Positions 1 to 10,385 of a stretch of DNA of 64,000 bases are shown piece after piece. How positions within the stretch are numbered: the stretch's first letter is position 1; the number at the start of each line of letters is the position of its first letter. Both the position numbers and the translations under genes were made by a program. Source of the DNA: Phragmites australis (taxonomy: Eukaryota; Streptophyta; Magnoliopsida; Poales; Poaceae); assembly GCF_958298935.1 (NCBI RefSeq), contig NC_084929.1, positions 7,688,001-7,752,000 of the forward strand, in the 5' to 3' direction. The notes beneath the pieces are model-generated. The model made no database searches. It saw only the letters and a list, made by a program, of their open reading frames with translations, and had not been told where the DNA came from.

Positions 1-2951
1 TCAATTATCTTATAAGGACCAGCAGCTCTTGGCATTAATTTAGACTTACGCAACTCTGGAAACCTATCTTTTCTTAAATGTAACCACACTAAATCACCCG
101 GTTCAAGTTTGACTTCTTTCCTACCTTCACTACCAGCAATTCTATACTTTTCATTCATCTTTTCGATATTTATTTTAGTTGTTTCATGCAACTTACGAAT
201 AAAATCAGCACGTGCACTAGCATCACTATGTGTTCTTTCAGTGGTAGGTAAAGGCAAAAGATCAATAGGAGCGCGAGGGGTAAAACCATACACTACCTGA
301 AAAGGACTTACCTTGGTGGTAGAATGTGTTGCCCGATTAAAAGCAAACTCCACGTGGGGCAAACATTCTTCCCACATCTTCAAATTTTTCTTCAAAATAG
401 CTCTCAACATGGTACCCAAAGTGCGGTTCACTACCTCCGTTTGGCCATCAGTTTGTGGGTGGCAAGTAGTAGAAAATAATAGTTTTGTACCCAACTTATT
501 CCATAGAGTGCGCCAAAAGTGACTCAAAAATTTAGCGTCGCGATCTGAAACAATAGTAGAAGGCATACCATGCAAGCGAACAATCTCTTTGAAAAAGAGG
601 TCAGCAATATAAACGGCATCATCACTTTTATGACAAGGTATAAAATGTGCCATCTTAGAAAAACGATCCACAACAACAAAAATGCTATCCCTCCCCCTCT
701 TAGTCCTAGGCAATCCCAAAACAAAGTCCGTCGAAATATCTGCCCAAGGAATAGAAGGAACAGGAAGAGGCATATACAAACCATGTGGATTCAAGCGAGA
801 CTTAGCCTTTTGACATGTGGTACAGCGTGCCACGAACCGCTCAACATCTCTCCTCATCTTTGGCCAAAAGAAATGTGTGGCCAACATATCCTCCGTCTTC
901 TTAGCACCAAAATGTCCCATCAATCCTCCTCCATGTGCTTCCTGCAACAACAAAAGACGAACGGAACCAACTGGAATGCATAGACGGTTAGCTCTAAACA
1001 CAAATCCATCATTGATCACAAACTTGTTCCATGTACGTCCCTCTTTACAGTTCAGCAATACATCTTTAAAATCAGGATCAAGCACATATTGTTCTTTTAT
1101 TGAGTCAAGTCCAAAAATTCTATAATCAAGTTGGGACAACAAAGCATATCGTCTAGACAAAGCATCAGCAATTATATTATCCTTCCCTTTCTTGTGTTTG
1201 ATAACATAAGGAAAAGATTCAATAAATTCAACCCACTTAGCATGTCTACGATTCAGATTATTTTGAGAACGAAGATACTTAAGCGATTCATGATCTGAAT
1301 GTATAACAAATTCTTTAGGCCACAAATAATGACGCCACGTCTCTAAAGAACGTACAAGTGCATACAATTCCTTATCATACGTAGAGTAATTAAGAACAGG
1401 GCCATGCAATTTTTCGCTAAAGTATGCAACGGGCTTACCTTCTTGCATCAAAACACCTCCAATGCCAACTCCACTAGCATCACATTCTAGCTCAAAGGTC
1501 TTACCAAAATTTGGAAGTTGCAGCAATGGCGCGTGCGTAAGCTTGTCCTTCAAAGTGTCAAAGGACTCCTCTTGTGCCTTACCCCAATGGAACACCACAC
1601 CTTTCTTTGTCAACTCGTGTAAGGGGGCAGCAATGGCGCTGAAATCCTTCACGAAACGACGATAAAAACCTGCAAGTCCAAGAAAACTTCTCACCTGTTT
1701 GATGTTTTGGGGCACCGGCCAACTCTTTATGGCTTCAATTTTCATCTCATCCACCTCAATTCCCTGTGGAGTAATAACATAGCCAAGAAAAGAGACTCGA
1801 TCCGTGCAAAAGATGCACTTCTCAAGGTTACCAAATAAACGTGCATCACGTAAAGCATTAAAAACAGCACGTAAGTGATCCATATGTTCATCCAAAGACT
1901 TGCTATAAATCAATATGTCATCAAAGTAAACCACCACAAATCGTCCAATAAAAGCCCTTAAAACCTCATTCATCAAACGCATGAAAGTGCTAGGTGCATT
2001 AGTTAAACCAAAAGGCATTACTAACCACTCATATAATCCGAATTTAGTTTTGAAAGCTGTTTTCCATTCATCTCCAAGTTTCATTCTAATTTGGTGGTAA
2101 CCACTACGCAAGTCGATCTTTGTAAAAATTACAGAGCCACACAACTCATCAAGCATATCATCAAGTCTAGGAATAGGATGGCGATATCGAATAGTAATGT
2201 TATTAATGGCTCTACAATCAACACACATACGCCAAGTACCATCTTTCTTAGGAACCAAAATCACAGGAACAGCACAAGGACTAAGGCTCTCACGTACATA
2301 CCCGCGGTCCAAAAGCTCTTGGACTTGCTGCTGAATTTCCTTAGTCTCCTCGGGATTGGTTCGATACGCAGCACGATTTGGCAATGTTGCTCCCGGGATC
2401 AAATCGATTTGATGCTCTATCCCTCTCATAGGTGGCAGTCCCGGGGGTATCTCAGCTGGGAAAACATCCTCATACTCCTGCAAAAGGTTAGTGGCAGCAG
2501 GAGGTATCGAACTAATAACATCATCAAGCGAATACAAAACTCGTTTGCAAACCAAGGTGTAGCAAATATCATTATTAGAAATTTCAGCAAGGTCACTTTT
2601 TAGTGCAAGCATAACACCACCCTTCAATTTTATGCCCTCTACCTTAGAACTAGGTGTAGACTTATCCTTTTTAGGTGGGTAAAGAGAATTAGCAACTTGC
2701 TGATTTTCAGATTTAGTATCACGCAAATTAGCAGCTCGTTCTTTATCAGCTTGTACAATTTCAGCAGGGGTCATAGGAACCAAAGTAATTTTCTTTCCTT
2801 TATGCATAAAAGTATATGTATTACATCTACCATGGTGTATAGCATCATTATCAAATTCCCAAGGTCGACCCAATAAAAGTGAGCAAGCTTCCATAGGTAC
2901 CACATCACAGTCAACATAATCAGCATAGGAACTAATGGAAAAAGAAACTCT
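1..2951 (-). CDS. pol: gypsy pol polyprotein (rest of protease, RT, RNase H, integrase), partial
   Basis: The minus-strand frame stays open from just after a TGA at 2954-2952 to the window edge, so the C-terminus is missing. After the protease tail comes a reverse transcriptase with the catalytic YFDD motif at 1928-1917. RNase H follows at roughly 1520-1130 and opens with an [12 protein letters not shown] strand. The integrase His-His-Cys-Cys zinc-binding segment lies at about 930-800, and the integrase core with its first Asp near 730-640. A GPY-type C-terminal segment ([15 protein letters not shown]) lies at about 100-50. These products would make element cDNA and insert it in the nucleus. 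Reading continues in the same frame as gag apart from the TGA. I saw no frameshift by eye. Confidence 0.92.
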
Positions 2952-4541
2952 TCAAGTTTGTGTTACCTTAGCTTTTCCAGCATCATTAAACCACTGAAGA
3001 TTATATGGATGGGGGTGTTGGCGTGTGGTCAAGCCAAGCTTCTTGACCAAATCTGAACTCACCAAATTATTACAACTACCTCCATCGATGATGACACGTG
3101 CTCGCCGATTTTGGATGACGAAGAAAATCTGGAACAAGTTATGGCGTTGCAGCTTCTCTGGTTGTTGTACCTTTGTGCTGAGCGCCCGCTGCACAATGAT
3201 GCTCCTATAGGTCGCTGTGTCATCACTGCCCAAGATTTCGTTGCTCTCCTCAACAACTGGTTCTTCTTCTTCCTCAATGTCAGAGGCGCTGATGTACCCA
3301 TCTTCCGTTGCAATGTATGCCCGCTGACTTGGGCAATCCTTCTGCACATGACCGAATCCATGGCAGCGACGGCATTGAATGCCAGAGGTTCGTCCCGTTG
3401 ATGCAACAGGGGAAGCACTCTTGGAAGGTCCCTGCAAAACAGAATTTTTACCTGAGCCTGAAGGTCGTGTAGTGACCGGATTTGGTGCCGTAGCTGCTTG
3501 TTGCTTGCTCGCTGGTGAGGGAGCCCTGTAAGTGGATGGTTTGGACAGCCCAAAGGATGGTCCTGTGCGCGGCGTGTATGTGGTGCTGGCCTTGTACTTG
3601 CCCTGCTGCTCACGCCCCTGCAACTCCTTCTCTGCAAGCATAGCAAACTGAAACAACTGGTTGACATTGTTAAATTCTTTATAATCAATAATATCCTGGA
3701 TTTCACGTCTCAAACCCGAATAAAATTGACAAATAGAATCTTCGTTTCCCTCTACTATGCCACAACGCATCAAGCCCTTTTGAAGCTCACTATAATAATC
3801 CTGCACAGATTTATCTCCCTGTTCTAAGCGCATCAATTTCTTACGCAAGTCTCTATGATAAGATGGGGGAACAAATCTATCACGCATAGCAACCTTAAGC
3901 TCTTCCCATGTACGAGGTGTGGCACCATCTGCAGCTAAACCAGTCCACCAAATAATAGCAAAATCTTTAAACTCACTAGTGGCTTGTCTAACTCTATGTT
4001 GTTCAGGTACTTGATGGGCACTAAATTTTTGCTCTACTGTCATCTCCCAATCAAGATATCCCTCAGCATCATAATGTCCCGAAAAAGAAGGTATAGTAAA
4101 TTTAACCTTAGCATAAGGATCTTCAGGAGCTCGATTATACATACCTCGATGGTGGTGGTGATGTGGAACGCCACCCATACCTGTGGTGTTAGTGCGAAGA
4201 CGACGCCGTAATCTGTTTTGCAATGTCGCCGCTGGATCAACATTAACATCGTCATCATACAACTCATCACCGGTGTTGCTTCCATTCACATCTTCGTTGT
4301 GCACAGGACGGTTTTCCAAAGCATTTACTCTGTCGGTGAGCTCGGATAACCGTTTGTCCACCCGCTCAACCGTGTTTGCGAGTTTCATCTCAATTATCGC
4401 TTCAGTGACAGCCTTGATGACTGTCTCCCTCATCTCCTTCTGAGCATTGTCTACAACAGCTTGTAGCTGCTCTTGGCTGACACACTCCTTGAAGTCCTTT
4501 GGCGTTTTATCTCCTTCAACTGACATTGTGGAAACAAACAC
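2952..4541 (-). CDS. gag: gypsy gag with zinc knuckle and start of protease
   Basis: This 529-codon ORF begins MFVSTMSVEGDKTPKDF. It has an N-terminal coiled-coil-like stretch (about residues 20-75) and a retrotransposon gag core around residues 150-300 with W and YY signatures (TWEELKVAMRDRFVPPSYH). A low-complexity Pro/Ser/Thr linker follows, then a CCHC zinc knuckle (CRRCHGFGHVQKDC). The first part of an aspartic protease follows, with IIDGGSCNN in place of the usual DSG; DGG is common in plant gypsy elements. The ORF stops at a TGA inside the protease, and pol resumes in the same frame. It would form the virus-like particle that packages element RNA. The start could also be the internal Met of MSVEGD. 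Confidence 0.93.
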   Translation of the reverse strand: MFVSTMSVEGDKTPKDFKECVSQEQLQAVVDNAQKEMRETVIKAVTEAIIEMKLANTVERVDKRLSELTDRVNALENRPVHNEDVNGSNTGDELYDDDVNVDPAATLQNRLRRRLRTNTTGMGGVPHHHHHRGMYNRAPEDPYAKVKFTIPSFSGHYDAEGYLDWEMTVEQKFSAHQVPEQHRVRQATSEFKDFAIIWWTGLAADGATPRTWEELKVAMRDRFVPPSYHRDLRKKLMRLEQGDKSVQDYYSELQKGLMRCGIVEGNEDSICQFYSGLRREIQDIIDYKEFNNVNQLFQFAMLAEKELQGREQQGKYKASTTYTPRTGPSFGLSKPSTYRAPSPASKQQAATAPNPVTTRPSGSGKNSVLQGPSKSASPVASTGRTSGIQCRRCHGFGHVQKDCPSQRAYIATEDGYISASDIEEEEEPVVEESNEILGSDDTATYRSIIVQRALSTKVQQPEKLQRHNLFQIFFVIQNRRARVIIDGGSCNNLVSSDLVKKLGLTTRQHPHPYNLQWFNDAGKAKVTQT

Positions 4542-5658
4542 AACAACAAACAGTGAAGGTTATCCCTAATAATCGTACTACAAAGGTGGAGTGGTGCCTC
4601 TCAATCAAGATCAGCAAAGGTAGACACCTTACCAAGCTCTTACCAGGGTTCTTACCAGCAAAGCAAAGGATACCTGGAAGGCATGCGAGCGATTGCAGGG
4701 ATGCAAACCAGTGCTGTCCAGAAGAATCTGTGGGGCTTGGAAGGCACACAAAGAGAACAAATATGTATATGTGGAACACAAATCAGAAACAGATAGTAAT
4801 GCTGAATTATAGTCCCAAGTACTTGTTCTCGTTGCTGGCCTAAAGTGTTGCAAGTACCAAGTATGTGTGTGAAACAAGGTGGAGAAACAAGTATGATGGA
4901 TAGCAAGAGCAACAGAAACAAAGAACTAAATAGCACACGCTAACACAGCTCACTTTGCCCTTCTCTATGTGCTCCTATAGATATTGTTCCTCTTTTGCCC
5001 CTCTCTTTTTTCTATTTTTTTGGGCTGTCGTTGTTTTTTTGGGAAAATTCGACTTTTTCTTTTTATTTTTTTGATATTTTTTTTATACTTAGGAGCACAC
5101 AAGAGGGAACCACAGAAAATTTGAGCTTAAACAAGTGAAAGACGTGGCCTGTAGAATTTTCTGAAGTTCAGCCGTAAAATGAGAAAAATATTTGGAAATT
5201 GAAAACTCAAACTTCGGAGGCGAATTTGGGAATTATGATTTCGCCGAACCCAGCAAAGCTGGGGATGAACGGATCCGAAACGCTGTTTTGATGCGAAAAA
5301 CTCTATGACTTTTCTGAAAACGGAGTTCGTATGCGAAAGTTATGCCCGATTTGAGAAACGACTCCGAATTAGAGGACAAAACGGGAAGAAAGTGGGGAAA
5401 ATATGCGACGAAGGCTAGGGTTTGATGGAAACGGTGGGGGAAAACACACGAACTGGACTCTAACACGACCTAACCAGCAACAAGACCTTGACCAGGACAC
5501 AAACTCAACACGACGAACTCTGAAACTGAAATATGCAAAAGCTAAAGGCGCGGAAGGGTTGTAGGACAGGAAAAAAAAAACGATATGGCAGTGGACTATG
5601 GAACGAAGGCGAAAACACTCGAAACTAAGGGTAGATATGAACCTGACGGTATACCTAA
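4542..5658 (-). other. 5' untranslated leader of the gypsy element
   Basis: About 1.1 kb lie between the primer-binding site and gag. No supported gene is present; short ORFs on both strands lack recognisable domains. The segment near 4960-5090 is T-rich on the plus strand. Positions 5322-5367 carry a motif (CGTATGCGAAAGTTATGCCC) that recurs in the CACTA-type region at 19365-19410. A long leader like this normally holds packaging and translation signals, but none can be assigned from sequence alone. Confidence 0.7.
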
Positions 5659-5673
5659 AGCTCTGAATACCAC
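5659..5673 (-). other. Primer-binding site, initiator-Met tRNA type
   Basis: The minus strand reads GTGGTATTCAGAGCT. It matches the common plant PBS TGGTATCAGAGC (initiator tRNA-Met 3' end) except for one extra T. It sits about six bases inside the LTR edge, as expected for the start of minus-strand DNA synthesis. Confidence 0.8.
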
Positions 5674-5679
5674 TTAATA

Positions 5680-6282
5680 TGAACAAGGGTTCCCGATCTT
5701 CCGAAAGGTTCTGGTAACTCTCGATTTGGTGGAAACGAGACACAAGTCGATCCGGCTTCCGAACAACACGATCCGAAACCCCGCAATCACAGCACCACGT
5801 CTCCTCTGGTTATCAACCGGCGTTGCACGGTTGACCTCGCCAAGAAGGCTAAAATCCTTGCCTGCGAATCGAAGAGCACAAGCAAGAACAAGGAAGAATG
5901 CAACCAAATTGCAGATGAATGATTAATCTCACGAGTTGGGGTCTCACAAACCGACGAAACGGCGAAACTGTTCTTGACAGAATAATCTAAGCAAAACCCA
6001 ACCCTAATTAGGGCGACGGCTACTGTATATAAAGGATTAGGGTCGGCCAAGGACCCCTAGACGCGTCCCTAATAGACTCCAACACGATACATGGCCCAAC
6101 GGACCAAAAACGGTGACGCAGCACCGGGACAGATTCTGGACGCTTACTTGTTTCGACGTTTCCCGTTGACTCAGAAGGAATTTGGACCTCAAACCAACGC
6201 CATTGGTTTCCTTATGAAATTATCTTTCCAACCATATGTGAATCGTCGAAAACGGAGTCCGGATGCGTCCTGGGCGTCCGTT
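5680..6282 (-). repeat. LTR of the gypsy element (outer boundary approximate)
   Basis: The inner edge is set by the primer-binding site; TG at 5680-5681 on the plus strand would be the CA end of the LTR. The outer edge is not sharply visible. It must lie before the pol stop codon at 6283-6285, because the tail of a polyprotein starts there. A TATA box and an A/C-rich transcribed region fit U3-R-U5 order on the minus strand. Short ORFs within it (for example 5787-6050 minus) are not considered genes. Confidence 0.7.
6026..6031 (-). promoter_or_regulatory. LTR TATA box
   Basis: The minus strand reads CCTTTATATACAGTAG, with TATATA at this position. It lies about 350 bases before the LTR inner edge, consistent with the U3 promoter driving transcription toward gag. 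Confidence 0.6.
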
Positions 6283-6590
6283 TTATTGCTCGCTGGTCCT
6301 GGAGGCCGAGGCTGATTCGGACTCGAGTTGGACTGGACCTCCTGCTGTTGTTGGACGTCCTAGCTGCTCCTCCACGCCTCCAAGCCTTCCTATATGTGTT
6401 TCCTTGTCCTCTCCATGATTCCTAAACAACATATAATCATTAGGTAGTAATCTATTCTCAAAATTATATAAAGAGTTGCTTAGGAACGAGCTCACCTCTA
6501 AATTTAATTGTCGTGCGCGAGCTCTTGTGATTGGACCTTGAAAGTTCAATGGAGGATCATTGTATGTATCCGAGGGAGTGATGTCCTCAT
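6283..6590 (-). pseudogene. C-terminal tail of a second gypsy polyprotein
   Basis: An open minus-strand frame ends with TAA at 6285-6283. It contains GPITRARARQLNLEVSSFL, a signature of the extreme C-terminus of many grass Ty3/gypsy polyproteins (established family knowledge). The same frame continues upstream of the first in-track start through NDPPLNFQ to about 6590, where it breaks abruptly at the CACTA end. Only about 100 codons remain. It lies directly outside the LTR, where the 3' end of a separate element's internal region would be, not part of the gag/pol at 1-4541. Confidence 0.75.
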
Positions 6591-6790
6591 CACAGTGACA
6601 AGCAGCTATAGCCTATCACTGGTGACTAAGTCATCAGCGATGTGTTATGAGTCATTAGTGGTGGTTATCTTTCCAACACGTCTCTAATGACTGAGTTCCA
6701 GAGACGGGATGGAAAGCTACCTGGTCACTGGGACTCGGTCATCAGTGACGGTTGAATTTACCACCCGTCACTAATATTCTCATCCTCTGA
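6591..6790. repeat. CACTA subterminal array A (left end)
   Basis: It contains several imperfect palindromic modules of the form 'GTGACTNAGTCATCAG' and 'GTCATTAGTGGTGG', followed by ACCCGTCACTAAT. Such arrays near CACTA ends normally bind the accessory transposon protein (family knowledge). It starts where the upstream gypsy pol frame is broken. Confidence 0.75.
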
Positions 6791-7606
6791 AGGGATTTAC
6801 ATGTTTTCTGGCTGCATCCTGAAGCAATGTTAGGATTTAATAGCCGTCTTATCCTATAAATAAGACACATCACATTCATGCCATACCCACATTGTAGGGA
6901 CCAAGTCATGAGATATGCAACCGCAAATTACATAATCAAAAGTCCTCGAAACGTACAACGGCGCAAGTCCACATCAAGATAGTTACAAATTACATAAGTC
7001 GAAAGTGCAACCACAAATTACATAAGTCAAAACCCTGCCTCCCTACAATAGAACTCGCCTTCGAAGAGACAACTTCGGTCATTAAGAACGAGACAATCCG
7101 TGCTCGAATGTTGGAGAGTGCAGACTCCTCGATGTTGCCATCCGATAAGCTGAATTCCTGCTGAATTAAAGTGGTTATGGAAAAAGTATGCAATTAGCAT
7201 GAGCAAAATCATTTTATCATCGGATATTTGTAATGAATAAAAGCAGCTATGAAAAGACTATGCAATTATCTTATATCTAGGGATTTCATATCCTTTCCTG
7301 CTATGAATAGAAGCATGTGACGCGCAAAGTAGAATCCGCAGGAGCTGCCCGGTGGTTGTTGGTGGCACTAGAGAGGGAAAAAACTATCAGTTTGAAAGGA
7401 AAAAATGTAGTTAGTAGAGTATTTGCAAATATGTCTGCTAGCTTCGTGAAGACGGTCTTATGTGTCAGTGTGCGGGGCTTCTTCGGATCGTACTTTGAAT
7501 CATAGCGCATATACATGTCAAAAGCCCTACATGTGAAGAGGGATCCAATAGTCAACATTAGGTGCAACTTTGAAAAGTTCAATATGTAACCTAAGTCATG
7601 AAGAGC
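6791..7606. other. CACTA left sub-region, no gene
   Basis: Positions 6791-6850 carry a box (aagggattta, ggctgcatcctgaagcaatg, tagccgtctt) that recurs at 12180-12240 and, in part, at 16770-16820, each time just inside an array. The remainder is AT-rich with short shadow ORFs. This is consistent with a 3' untranslated/terminator zone of a minus-strand gene, but no specific signal was identified. Confidence 0.5.
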
Positions 7607-8290
7607 TTACTCATCAAGGATTTGTTTGACGAAAGTATAGTCACGTTGTCCCCGTTCGCCGTTATGTCCGAAAACTGGTCTTGATGAATCGAGGTACCAT
7701 ACCAAGTTCCACTTGGGGGCAATGACCAGTAAGATCCAATGGAGACCCATGTTGTGGGCGGCCATTAGGTACTCCCTCTTCAAAAAGTTGCTCATTGTCC
7801 TAGCCACATATTCCACAACGAATTCCCTTTGTTGTTCCATCCGAGGGGCTCCTTCTTCCTTGTTTCTTGTATCAACTCTCTACAGATAAGAAATTAGTTA
7901 GACTGGAGAATTTAGTGGTAATAATTAATGAACGTCTAGTTTGAAAGGGCTTACAATGTAAAGAATCGCAATAACTCCACATCCAAGACATCGAAGTTGA
8001 AGAGGTCATATAAGTCGTTGAAGCCCATAAGGAAGTAGACGTCCCTAGTCAAGAAGTGGCGATTTTGGTAATATAAGACAATGGAAACCTTCTTCTCTCT
8101 ACAACCTTGCAGGTAGTAATTATGCAACTCAACACAAGGTTATCTCGCCCGCTGAAGTGGATCTACTGACAGCAAGGGCTTCTCAAGCTTTAATTTTGGG
8201 TTTGCCTTAGTCCAAGCTTCCCCTATCCAATGCTTCTCGGTGATTGAGTCCTTACCAGAGGACTTGGATTTCTTCGACAGCTGCTTCTTA
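7607..8290 (-). pseudogene. Ulp1/C48-peptidase-like segment of CACTA accessory gene
   Basis: The 77-codon open segment at 7840-7607 reads ...HNMGLHWILLVIAPKWNLVWYLDSSRP.... This is the His-strand-Asp arrangement of Ulp1-type cysteine peptidases: His in LHWILLV, Asp in YLDSS. Plant CACTA elements often carry such a domain, probably captured from a SUMO protease (family knowledge). Upstream sequence to about 8290 is in broken frames, with fragments resembling the preceding peptidase region. The catalytic Cys segment was not found intact. It is called a pseudogene because no continuous frame joins the pieces, although unrecognised introns could explain part of that. Confidence 0.6.
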
Positions 8291-8294
8291 GACC

Positions 8295-9830
8295 CTAGCC
8301 TGGACTTTTTCTTTTTCTTTGGGCTGCCCTCAGGTTGCTTGTAGATGGCAGAGTGGGCAAAGGCTTCTTCTTCTTCTTCTCTGGGCTACTCTCAGGTTGC
8401 TTAATTGTAGATGGTGGGGTGGGCAAAGGCGACACAACTAGCACATCTCGCGGCTGAGGTGCGGGTAGGGAACTTGAATGTCCAGGCGGATCGCTCCTAG
8501 ATACCGTGTGCACCATGATGTCCCCTTCCTTCCATTGGATCCTTTGAAAATGAGCTTGACTCAGTTTTTGGATCTCATCATTAGGGGGGATGGGCAAATC
8601 TATGTCCACGATATTGGCATGTACAAAATCCACAAACACCACAACATAGCCAGGACGTATCAAGACCATATGTAACCCCTGGACATTTGGATGCACCTGG
8701 CCCTTTGCAACCTCAATATAGTAGCCTCTAGGTATTACGATCAGCGATCACGACGTGGGCCCATCGAGAAGGTCTATGGTATCAGGCTCCACAAATGGAG
8801 AGAAGATAAGTTGTTCAACCTCCCTAGAGGTTTGACTACTCTTGTGTCTAGCAATGGGGCTACCACCTGCTGGTGCACTAGGAATTATGACTCCCTGTGC
8901 TGCAAACCTTTGCATGACGTCTTGATAAACGATCTCCCTGATTGATTGGGTCAATGCTTCCACATCTATTGGGACCGACCTCTTCCTCTTCTTATACATC
9001 CCAACATGTTCGGGGAAGCCTAACTTCCAGCCCAGGGAACTGGACACGCCTCGAACGCGACCTGGTTGCTCAGGGTTTCCCAACGCAGTGGAGAGCACGT
9101 CATGTTTTCTGACCCCAGTGAATGAACCTTCGGAGGAGTGGGTTGTTATTTCTTTCACATTTTGAGCGACTATCTCAGTTTCACTGGATTTGAAGGTGAT
9201 TTCTCCACTATCTGACAGCGTACCCCTCGCGCGTAAATACGATTGCGATCGTCCCGGGAATTGCAAGAAAGGATAATCGCGGCCTTTATTGGCTAACTTT
9301 GCATCCTCCGCCTGCCATTTATCCCTTTTCCCCATGTACCCGTCTGTGCCTAGGTTGTGATTCTGCTTGTTCTTTGTCCGAAGCTACTTCTTTGCTGAAC
9401 TCTCCATTTGGAACGTCTCAGAGCTCTTCAACACCACAAAAACTTCCCAATCTTCTCTTTTAATATATGGGTACTTGCTGAAGGGCTCTAACTCTTTTGC
9501 CATATACTCATTCACAAGCTTGCTCTTGTGGCTTCTCCAAAGTTTTGTGATCATTTTCATAGCAGTCTTACAAGCCTTCGCCTTCATGTTCTCCGGGAAC
9601 TCCAAAAATGTATTGATACCATCATTGAACAAGGCATTCTTTTGATCCACAGTGAGGTCATCAAACTTCAAAAGGGTCAATGGCACCCTCTCCCGAGTAT
9701 TAAGGCCTGTGAGCTTCTGTAACATCTGCAGGGCCTTCTTCTCCGCAGGCATGCCGTCATCATCGATTTCCATGATGGTGATCTTTTTAGTCAGCCACTT
9801 TGCTTGTGCCCTTGCCTTTCATACTATTAC
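8295..9830 (-). pseudogene. Transposase_24-like (Ptta/En/Spm) accessory protein, fragmented
   Basis: Three minus-strand open segments are in order: 9773-9384 (129 codons), 9335-8748 (195) and 8696-8295 (133). The first ends WEVFVVLKSSETFQMESSAKK, the W..FV..K.S..FQ signature of the plant Transposase_24 family. The second contains ALGNPEQPGRVRGVSSSLGW, matching the conserved GRVRG.G segment of these proteins, followed by a basic helix. The third is a Pro/Ser/Lys-rich linker with an internal duplication near 8313-8440. In En/Spm the comparable product binds subterminal repeats (family knowledge). Frame breaks between segments may be introns or damage. The Ulp1-like domain follows downstream. 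Confidence 0.72.
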
Positions 9831-10015
9831 TCCATTGGGACCTGGTTACGCAGACGTCTGACTATGAGCTTGTGCTTCGTCAGAAGATCCCGATGACTCG
9901 TTGGCAAACATGTAGTGGATACGAATATGCAGATACAATTGTATAAGATTTAGTAACTATATTCCCCTTTATATGAATTTATGAAAATATGATGTATTTC
10001 TTATCCAAAGCGAAG

Positions 10016-10385
10016 GATCCTAGTTAATTTTTAATAGGCAAAAATAGGTCCTAATCCCATTTCAGGATATATGGCCTGAGGAGTTTTCCATGCTCTTGTA
10101 CGGTTCTGGAGAAAATTTTGGCTACACCTCCTCACTATTCTCCAAATACACGTCTTGATAATGAGCCGAGAGGGTGTGTATCCAGATAACAATAAGGAGA
10201 CGCCACCGAAATTCTCTCTAGAACCATACAAGAGTACATAAACCTACTACTCGGGTCACATATCCTCGAACTATCCAAAGTACATGGATAATTCAGGAGC
10301 ATTTTCTTATAAATATGACGAGTTGCCAAGTCATATTTATAATCAAACACTCCCGAACGGGAGGCGAGGTAATAGGTTACGCAAC
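10016..10385 (-). repeat. Fold-back box 1, upstream of the accessory gene
   Basis: About 370 bp are shared with 15755-16115 in the same orientation. Inside lies an imperfect inverted repeat: arms at about 10063-10152 and 10176-10268, pairing for example CTCTTGTACGGTTCTGGAGA with the reverse of TCTAGAACCATACAAGAG. The loop is about 22 bases. A second conserved part (AAATATGACGAGTTGCC, TCATATTTATAATCAAACAC) follows. It sits just before the accessory gene's coding segments on the minus strand, so it is a candidate 5' leader/promoter or small-RNA hairpin. Short ORFs across it appear in both copies but look incidental. Confidence 0.7.

Larger units (their letters stand above)
1..6282 (-). mobile_element. 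Ty3/gypsy LTR retrotransposon, 5' LTR through pol, truncated by window edge
   Basis: Read on the minus strand the order is LTR (about 6282-5680), primer-binding site (5673-5659), leader (5658-4542), gag (4541-2952), then pol running off position 1. This is the canonical 5' half or more of a gypsy element. Pol order is protease, reverse transcriptase, RNase H, integrase, with integrase after RNase H, which is diagnostic of Ty3/gypsy rather than Ty1/copia. No chromodomain is visible before the window ends. The 3' LTR lies outside the window. The element looks fairly young because about 980 pol codons are open, with one stop at the gag/pol boundary. Confidence 0.93.

Noticed and set aside
10031..10231. 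Small ORFs with similar translations in both fold-back boxes (also 15794-15979)
   Set aside because: Similarity is explained by nucleotide duplication of the hairpin boxes; lengths and starts differ and there is no codon-level conservation.
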